From JBBREP01 sp036501845 (GTDB lineage Bacteria; Actinomycetota; Acidimicrobiia; IMCC26256; PALSA-610): a stretch of DNA of 10,035 nt. Each line of letters begins with the position of its first letter. The stretch's first letter is position 1. The notes under the pieces were generated by a model. That model was not told the DNA's origin, made no database searches, and worked only from the letters and a program-made list of their open reading frames with translations. This document shows positions 5,346 to 10,035 of this stretch, in pieces. The position numbers and the translations under genes were made by a program. Location of the stretch: NCBI GenBank assembly GCA_036501845.1, contig DASXZO010000069.1, positions 1 to 10,035 of the forward strand, given 5' to 3'.

Positions 5346-6002
5346 ATGCGCATGTTGTTCGGCAAGAAGGCGCACATGGTCGACGCGAGCGACGCGCTCC
5401 CCGGACGGGACACGCGACCGTTCGACGTTCCCGAGCTCCACTTCGTGCTGGGTACGCCCCTCGAACCGCCGTTCCCCGAAGGGATGCAGCGCGCGGTGTT
5501 CGGGATGGGCTGTTTCTGGGGCGCCGAGCGGGTGTTCTGGCAACTGCCGGGCATCTACACGACTGCCGTCGGTTACGCGGGCGGCTTCACACCGAACCCC
5601 ACTTATCGCGAGGTGTGCTCCGGCCACACCGGACACGCCGAAGTCGTGCTCGCGGTGTTCGATCCGGCGCACGCGAGTTACGGCGCGATGTTGCAGGCGT
5701 TCTGGGAGCACCACGACCCCACCCAAGGGATGCGCCAGGGCAACGACGTCGGCACGCAGTACCGCTCGGCGATCTACTTCCACGACGACGACCAGCGCGA
5801 CGAGGCCGAAGCGTCGGCGAAGATGTACGGCGAGAAGCTCAACACCGCCGGATACAGCGAGATCACCAGTGAGCTCGCGCCCGCCTCCACCTTCTATTAC
5901 GCCGAGGACTACCACCAGCAGTACCTGGCCAAGAACCCCGGCGGCTACTGCGGCCTCGGCGGCACGGGCGTGTCGTGCCCGATCGGCCTCCCAGGAGTGT
6001 GA
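5346..6002 (+). CDS. msrA: Peptide-methionine (S)-S-oxide reductase MsrA
   Basis: MsrA reduces the S epimer of methionine sulfoxide, free or in proteins, and is recycled through thioredoxin. The 218 residues align over their full length with the long, E. coli-type MsrA: DALPGR (16-21), the catalytic GMGCFWGAERVFW with Cys56, GYAGGFTPNPTYREVCSGHTGHAE, the HHDPTQGMRQGNDVGTQYRS stretch, and the glycine-rich tail YCGLGGTGVSCPIG with Cys202 and Cys211 as likely resolving cysteines (compare Cys198 and Cys206 in E. coli). The enzyme is therefore probably of the three-cysteine kind and cytoplasmic, as no signal peptide is present. The start is ATG 5346 or, equally likely, ATG 5352, which sits 7 nt after a -10-like box. 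The stop overlaps the GTG of the next gene, so the two are probably translated from one message. Confidence 0.95.
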   Translation: MRMLFGKKAHMVDASDALPGRDTRPFDVPELHFVLGTPLEPPFPEGMQRAVFGMGCFWGAERVFWQLPGIYTTAVGYAGGFTPNPTYREVCSGHTGHAEVVLAVFDPAHASYGAMLQAFWEHHDPTQGMRQGNDVGTQYRSAIYFHDDDQRDEAEASAKMYGEKLNTAGYSEITSELAPASTFYYAEDYHQQYLAKNPGGYCGLGGTGVSCPIGLPGV

Positions 6003-7561
6003 ACGATCCGCCCTCGCGGTTGGGGGAAATAGAGACCAGCGAGACGCCACGCAGAACGTGGTGGGCCGCGTGGGCCGCGATCACGCTCGGCGCCTTCGTG
6101 CTCTTCGGCGATCACGCGCCCTTCATCAACGAGTACGTGTACCTCGTGCGACTGCACGCGGTCGCACACCCGAACTACATCCCGCACGACTGGTCGCTGG
6201 CAGGCACGTTCGGCGAAAACCTCGTGTTCAACACGCTCTTGTGGCCGGTCGGCCGCGTGCTGTCGGTGGTGTCGATCGCGTGGATCGGGCGGGTCGTGTG
6301 TTGGGCGGCACTGGCCGCACTGCTCCTGGCGGTGATGCGCCGGCTGCAGATCGGCCTGCTCGCGGGCACGCTCGCAGTGCTCGTGTGGATGCCGTGGGAA
6401 CTGCGCATCGTGGGCGGCGACTGGATGTTCGGCACGTTCGAAGCCAAGCCGTTGGCGTACATCGCCATGCTCGGCGCGCTTGCCGCAGCGCTCGACCGGC
6501 GCGTGTGGCTCGCGATGTTGCTCGGTGGCGCCGCGGTGAGCCTGCACCCCGGTGTGGGCGTGAGCGTGGCACCCGCGATCGCGATCGCGCTCCTGGTCGA
6601 CTCCACCACCCGCCGCGCCGCGTGGCGCTCCATCCCCATCGCGATCATCGCCGCGATCCCCGGCGTGATCGGCGTGGTGCGCGACATGCACGGCAGCACC
6701 GCGAACCGCGACGTGTATCGCTTCATCGCGCGCGACGTGTACCCGTTCCATATGGACCCGTGGTACTGGGGCAAGCTCACGTTCCTCGTGCTGATCGCGA
6801 TGGCCGCGGTCAACACTTGGTACGCGTACAGCCGCTCGGGCACCCGCGGGCTGAAGCTGCTCGCGCACTTCGAACTGGTGTGCGCGATCCCGACGCTGCT
6901 CGGCGTAGCCGCGTGGGAAACCGGGCGCTACGAATACCTGCGTTTCTTCCCGTTCCGCGTCTTCCCGGTCGTGGTGTCGGTGGGCTTCGCGCTCACGGCC
7001 GCGCATGCCCTACCGCGTTGGTGGTGCGCTCGGCACGAGAACCTGCGGCTCACGGCGATGTCGGTGGTCACCGGTGCGATCGTGCTCACAGTGCTCGCGT
7101 CGGCCGTCGCGCAGGATCCGGTGCGCGAAGCCGCCTTCCTCGTCCGCCGCACCGCTCGCGGCTTCACGGGCTACACCGACTCGAGCACGCAGTTGACCGA
7201 CGCCTACCACTGGATCCGCGATCACACTCCCACCGACTCGGTGGTGATCTCACCGCCCGCGCAAGACCCGCACTACGACACCGACCGCCCGCAGATCGCC
7301 ACGTTCGGCGTGCCGCGTTGGGACGCGGTTGCGGAGTGGAAGCAGCGCGTCTTGGCCCAGCTCGGTCCGAGCGACGCGGCCGCGCGTGCCGCGCTCGACC
7401 GTGGCGTGTCGTTCGACGACGAATATCGCGCGCTCACGCCCGCGCGTGTGCACGCGCTCGTGCACACCTACGGCGCGCGCTACCTCGTGACCGATCGGCG
7501 CTACCCGTCGTTCACCGTGGTCGACCGCAGCGGCCCTTGGTACGTGTACAGAGTTTCGTGA
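5999..7561 (+). CDS. Polytopic membrane protein of unknown function (possible GT-C/DUF6798-like)
   Basis: The 520-residue product has about eight to ten hydrophobic segments (for example 22-37, 93-112, 117-133, 153-165, 169-182, 187-200, 211-226, 259-273, 290-305, 319-336 and 351-370). A soluble C-terminal domain of about 150 residues follows. After the first helix comes FINEYVYLVRLHAVAHPNY..HDW, then FEAKPLAY (147-154) and SLHPG (181-185). These recall multi-pass proteins of the GT-C/DUF6798 kind, where a charged first loop and a WIR..TP.D..V..PP C-terminal motif (405-420) recur. I hold the family name only tentatively. The GTG at 5999 shares bases with the msrA stop (GTGA overlap), implying coupling; AGGAG at 5993-5997 is too close to it to be a good ribosome-binding site, so TTG 6020 remains possible. 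Why msrA precedes it is unclear. Confidence 0.8.
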   Translation: MNDPPSRLGEIETSETPRRTWWAAWAAITLGAFVLFGDHAPFINEYVYLVRLHAVAHPNYIPHDWSLAGTFGENLVFNTLLWPVGRVLSVVSIAWIGRVVCWAALAALLLAVMRRLQIGLLAGTLAVLVWMPWELRIVGGDWMFGTFEAKPLAYIAMLGALAAALDRRVWLAMLLGGAAVSLHPGVGVSVAPAIAIALLVDSTTRRAAWRSIPIAIIAAIPGVIGVVRDMHGSTANRDVYRFIARDVYPFHMDPWYWGKLTFLVLIAMAAVNTWYAYSRSGTRGLKLLAHFELVCAIPTLLGVAAWETGRYEYLRFFPFRVFPVVVSVGFALTAAHALPRWWCARHENLRLTAMSVVTGAIVLTVLASAVAQDPVREAAFLVRRTARGFTGYTDSSTQLTDAYHWIRDHTPTDSVVISPPAQDPHYDTDRPQIATFGVPRWDAVAEWKQRVLAQLGPSDAAARAALDRGVSFDDEYRALTPARVHALVHTYGARYLVTDRRYPSFTVVDRSGPWYVYRVS

Positions 7562-7568
7562 ACGAACT

Positions 7569-7844
7569 TCACTTCACGATCGTGGCGACGCCCCAGAGCA
7601 TCACCACGAGGCCCACCAACGCGTAGGTGACCGTGCGGGCGAGTGGCGCCACCGCGAGGTCGCCGTGGCGGTCGGCCTGACCCATTCGCTTCACCGGGCT
7701 GCCGGGCCGCGTCTTGTGTGGCTTGCGCTGCGCAGCCGATTCCTTGTCCTGACGGCGCTTCACCAACGCGATGACGTTCGCGAGCAACAGCGCGGCGCCG
7801 AGCGCCACCACCAGCTCCTGCATCACCTCGCCGTAGAAGCCCAT
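7569..7844 (-). CDS. Small membrane protein with two predicted helices
   Basis: I do not recognise a family. The 91-residue product has a hydrophobic segment at 9-28 (LVVALGAALLLANVIAL), a strongly basic middle (30-55, rich in Lys/Arg/Gln), and a second hydrophobic segment at 72-90 (VTYALVGLVVMLWGVATIV). By the positive-inside rule the basic loop should be cytoplasmic. The ATG at 7844 has no Shine-Dalgarno but lies 8 nt after TATGAT, suggesting a leaderless message. The gene converges on the 520-residue membrane protein with only 7 bp between stops. Third positions are G/C-rich as in its neighbours, supporting a real gene. Confidence 0.7.
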   Translation of the reverse strand: MGFYGEVMQELVVALGAALLLANVIALVKRRQDKESAAQRKPHKTRPGSPVKRMGQADRHGDLAVAPLARTVTYALVGLVVMLWGVATIVK

Positions 7845-7852
7845 CGGCCGCG

Positions 7853-7858
7853 ATCATA
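7853..7858 (-). promoter_or_regulatory. Candidate -10 box for the small two-helix membrane protein
   Basis: TATGAT on the minus strand, 8 nt from the ATG at 7844, in a strongly G/C-rich background. The expected start site would fall on or next to the A of the ATG. No convincing -35 is found. Confidence 0.45.
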
Positions 7859-7914
7859 AAGGTGCGCCCCACGGTGCTCCGGGTCGGGCCCACGGCGCGG
7901 CCGTGTCACAATCA

Positions 7915-8035
7915 GAGCGAAGCGAACAAGACGCACGACCAGCCGAGCGACAACAAGCCACGTCACTCGAGACAGCGAGACCGGAGCGAGGGAAGGCCCA
8001 TTGGCCCCGTGAGCGAAGCGAACAAGAGGTAGAAG
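7915..8035 (+). repeat. Dispersed repeat, copy 2, abutting the nucS start codon
   Basis: Bases 7939-8035 align with the minus strand of 553-652. An additional copy of the terminal block precedes it: the 17-mer GAGCGAAGCGAACAAGA occurs at 7915-7931 and again at 8011-8027, 96 bp apart. The same 17-mer with one mismatch lies in copy 1 (583-567). AAGAGG at 8024-8029, inside the repeat, is the probable nucS ribosome-binding site, 6 nt before the ATG. GTG at 8009 opens a seven-codon frame (VSEANKR) ending in TAG at 8030-8032, in the nucS frame and 3 nt before its start. No terminal inverted repeats or transposase are present. Confidence 0.7.
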
Positions 8036-8698
8036 ATGCGGATCATCGTGGCGCGGTGCGTCGTCGAGTACCAGGGTCGCCTCGGCGCCCGTCTCGCCGA
8101 GGCGACGCGGCTGATCCTGCTCAAGGGTGACGGCTCGATCGCGGTGCACTCCGACGCCAAGGCCTACAAGCCGCTGAATTGGATGAACCCGCCGTGCACG
8201 ATCATCGAGCGCGACGGCGCGATCCGCGCCGACACGCCCAAAGGCGAGTCGCTCGTGATCCAACTGCTCGAGGTGTGCTCCGACCAGACCTTCGAGCTCG
8301 GCGACGACCCCGGTCTCGAAAAGGACGGTGTGGAAGCCGAGCTGCAAGTGGCACTGGCGGCGCGCGTGCACGAGCTGCGCGAGGGACTCGAGCTGATCCG
8401 TCGCGAGTACCCCACCGACATCGGCCCGGTCGACCTGCTCTGCCGCGACGGCGACGGGCGCACCGTGGTGGTGGAGATCAAACGCGTGGGTGAGATCGCC
8501 GGCGTCGACCAACTGCTGCGCTACCAGGAGCGGCTCGATCTCGACTCACGCTTCGCGCCGACCGTGGGCTTGTTCGTGGCCGAGCGCATCAAGCCGCAAG
8601 CACGTGTGTACGCGGCGAGCAAGGGCGTCGATTGCATCGAGGTCGACCTGGCCGAGTTGCGCGATGCGGTGGAACTCGATCGCCTCACCTTGTTCTGA
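8036..8698 (+). CDS. nucS: Endonuclease NucS (EndoMS), mismatch-specific
   Basis: NucS/EndoMS cuts both strands at certain mismatches and serves as the mismatch repair nuclease of many Actinobacteria and Archaea that lack MutS-MutL. The 220 residues show the N-terminal DNA-binding domain with SDAKAYKPLNWMNPP (39-53; Trp49 is the presumed base-stacking residue) and the C-terminal RecB-like nuclease domain with Asp133 (GPVDLL), Glu147 and Lys149 (VVVEIKR). The Asp-Glu spacing of 14 matches archaeal NucS. The chain ends in DRLTLF, fitting the C-terminal sliding-clamp-binding peptide of the family. The length is typical for actinobacterial members. The ATG at 8036 gives the conserved MRIIVARC start and is preceded by AAGAGG in the dispersed repeat. 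It converges with dnaB, 25 bp between stops; no strong terminator is visible there. Confidence 0.95.
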   Translation: MRIIVARCVVEYQGRLGARLAEATRLILLKGDGSIAVHSDAKAYKPLNWMNPPCTIIERDGAIRADTPKGESLVIQLLEVCSDQTFELGDDPGLEKDGVEAELQVALAARVHELREGLELIRREYPTDIGPVDLLCRDGDGRTVVVEIKRVGEIAGVDQLLRYQERLDLDSRFAPTVGLFVAERIKPQARVYAASKGVDCIEVDLAELRDAVELDRLTLF

Positions 8699-8723
8699 TC
8701 GCTTCGAGCTGGCCGCAGCCGGG

Positions 8724-10035
8724 TTATTGCGCTCCGTCGCGCGTGGCCGCGTCGAACTTCGTGAACTTGTCGCGGAACACGAGCTTCACCATGCCCGTGG
8801 GCCCACCGCGGTGCTTCCCGACGATGATCTCGGCGAGACCGCGCTGGTCGGACTCGGGGTTGTAGTAGTCGTCGCGGTAGATGAACATCACGACGTCGGC
8901 GTCCTGTTCGATCGATCCCGACTCGCGGAGGTCGGCCAGCATCGGGCGCTTGTCGGTGCGGTATTCGAGTTGGCGGTTGAGCTGCGACAGGGCGAGCACC
9001 GGCGTCTGCATCTCGCGTGCGAGGATCTTCAGGCCACGCGACAGGTCGGACACCTCCACCTGGCGGCTCTCGACCCGTTTGCTACTCGACATGAGCTGGA
9101 GGTAGTCGACGACGATCAGGCCGATGTCGCCGTACTGCGCCTTGATGCGGCGCGCCTTGGCCCGCATCTCCATCACCGTGCAGCGTGGGTCGTCGTCGAT
9201 GAAGAACGGTGCCTCGGCGAGACGGCCGATCGCCTGGTTCAGCTTGGGCCAGTCGTTGGCGTCGAGCCTGCCGGTCTGCAACTTGCGCGCGTCGATGAGC
9301 GCTTCGGACGACAGCAAGCGGCGGGTGAGGTCGCCGCGGTCCATCTCCATCGAGAAGAACAGCACCGGGCGCCGCTCTTCGAGGGCCACGTGCAACGCCG
9401 AACCGAGCGCGAACGACGTCTTGCCCTGACCGGGACGGGCTGCGAGCACGATGAGGTTCGAGCGCTGGTAGCCGAGCAGCACCTCGTCGAGGTCGCGGTA
9501 GCCGGTGCCCGAACCAGTGACCTGGTTGTCGCGGTCGTAAAGCTGTTCGAGCTCGTTCATGGTGGCTTCGAGCACGGGATAGAGCGAGGTGAGCGAGTCG
9601 CCCACGCGATGCTCGGCGACGTCGAACACCAGCGACTCGGCATTGTCGAGCGTGGCGTCGATGTCGTCGCTTCCCGCGTAGCCCATCTCTGCGATGTCGC
9701 CGCCCACCGCGATCAGGCGCCGCAAGAGCGCTAGCTCGTGCACGATCGTGGCGTATTCGGTGGCGTTCGCCGACGCCGGCGTCTGGGCCTGGATGCGCAA
9801 GATCGTCTGCGCGCCACCGATCGGTTCGAGCAGGCCCTCGCGCCGAAGGTGCTCGGCGATCGTGACCGGGTCGACCGCCTCACCCCGGTTGTGGAGGGCG
9901 ATCGCGGCGTCGAAGAGGTGCGTGTGCGCGGGCTTGTAGAAGTCGCGGGCGTCGACGCGCACTTCGATGGCCGCGGTGATCGCGTCGCGCGTGAGCATCA
10001 TGGCGCCGAGCAGGGACTCCTCGGCTTCGATGTTG
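8724..10035 (-). CDS. dnaB: Replicative DNA helicase DnaB (5' end cut by window)
   Basis: DnaB is the hexameric, ATP-driven helicase that opens the replication fork and recruits primase. The visible 437 codons cover nearly the whole protein. The frame enters at NIEAEESLLGAMM, which usually lies about 15-30 residues from the start. The N-terminal domain (to about residue 110 of the visible part) and linker are followed by the RecA-like core with Walker A (ARPGQGKTSFA), Walker B (GLIVVDYLQLM), the ALSQLNRQLEYR segment, DLRESGSIEQDAD and the arginine-finger region (GKHRGGPTG). The C-terminus KLVFRDKFTKF is conserved. There is no intein at the Walker A or downstream insertion sites used in mycobacterial DnaB. 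The stop is TAA at 8726-8724, unlike the TGA used by most genes here. Confidence 0.97.
   Translation of the reverse strand, partial: NIEAEESLLGAMMLTRDAITAAIEVRVDARDFYKPAHTHLFDAAIALHNRGEAVDPVTIAEHLRREGLLEPIGGAQTILRIQAQTPASANATEYATIVHELALLRRLIAVGGDIAEMGYAGSDDIDATLDNAESLVFDVAEHRVGDSLTSLYPVLEATMNELEQLYDRDNQVTGSGTGYRDLDEVLLGYQRSNLIVLAARPGQGKTSFALGSALHVALEERRPVLFFSMEMDRGDLTRRLLSSEALIDARKLQTGRLDANDWPKLNQAIGRLAEAPFFIDDDPRCTVMEMRAKARRIKAQYGDIGLIVVDYLQLMSSSKRVESRQVEVSDLSRGLKILAREMQTPVLALSQLNRQLEYRTDKRPMLADLRESGSIEQDADVVMFIYRDDYYNPESDQRGLAEIIVGKHRGGPTGMVKLVFRDKFTKFDAATRDGAQ

Noticed and set aside
4086..6050. 654-codon minus-strand open frame over the protease and msrA
   Set aside because: The apparent internal repetition is the reverse reading of the FG-GAP repeats; there is no recognisable domain and both plus-strand genes are certain.
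5945..7006. 353-codon minus-strand open frame
   Set aside because: It is an antisense shadow of the membrane protein gene, with the Arg/His/Glu-rich composition typical of shadows.
7557..7578. CGTGAA...TTCACG inverted repeat between the convergent stops
   Set aside because: The stem is short and not G/C-rich, it lacks a T tract, and it overlaps coding sequence; too weak to call a terminator.
7903..8130. Plus-strand 75-codon open frame through the dispersed repeat
   Set aside because: The repeated ERSEQ-like words come from the DNA repeat itself, and the frame overlaps the start of nucS in another frame.
8699..8723. Possible terminator between nucS and dnaB
   Set aside because: Only a 3 bp GGC/GCC stem is available in the 25 bp gap.
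8490..9734. 414-codon plus-strand open frame
   Set aside because: It is antisense to dnaB and overlaps the end of nucS; no domain is visible.

Overview
The window is high-GC, densely coding DNA that looks like a chromosome segment from an actinobacterium, most likely of the Acidimicrobiia type. The evidence is a CrgA-type division protein beside a TrpG/PabA amidotransferase (a pairing known near the origin in Actinobacteria), a NucS/EndoMS mismatch endonuclease, an intein-free DnaB, strong G/C bias at third codon positions, and start codons that lack Shine-Dalgarno sequences but sit just downstream of TANNNT -10 boxes. The class assignment is an inference; no rRNA or other taxonomic marker is present.

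Left part (1-1433): a truncated minus-strand glutamine amidotransferase (pabA/trpG) is divergent from crgA. Between them, directly against the pabA start, lies a ~100 bp dispersed repeat. Downstream of crgA is a 233 bp gene-free stretch with DnaA-box-like motifs, including a perfect palindrome, and a long GC-rich foldback. A small minus-strand membrane protein with a zinc-ribbon-like tail follows.

Middle part (1509-5303): a degradative-type thiolase (minus) is divergent from a histidine phosphatase (plus). Two CCGATCGG-core palindromes lie between them and suggest TetR-family control. A secreted trypsin-fold protease follows, fused to six ~48-residue FG-GAP/VCBS-type repeats. Its S1 pocket looks elastase-like rather than trypsin-like.

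Right part (5346-10035): msrA overlaps the start of a large polytopic membrane protein of unknown function. That gene converges on a small two-helix membrane protein (minus). The second copy of the dispersed repeat then leads straight into nucS (plus), which converges on the 3' end of dnaB (minus, truncated by the window edge).

I see no complete mobile element, CRISPR array, phage gene, rRNA or tRNA. No single new system stands out. The most unusual items are the dispersed repeat pair, each copy abutting a start codon and carrying the likely ribosome-binding site, the structured intergenic region after crgA, and the protease-propeller fusion.
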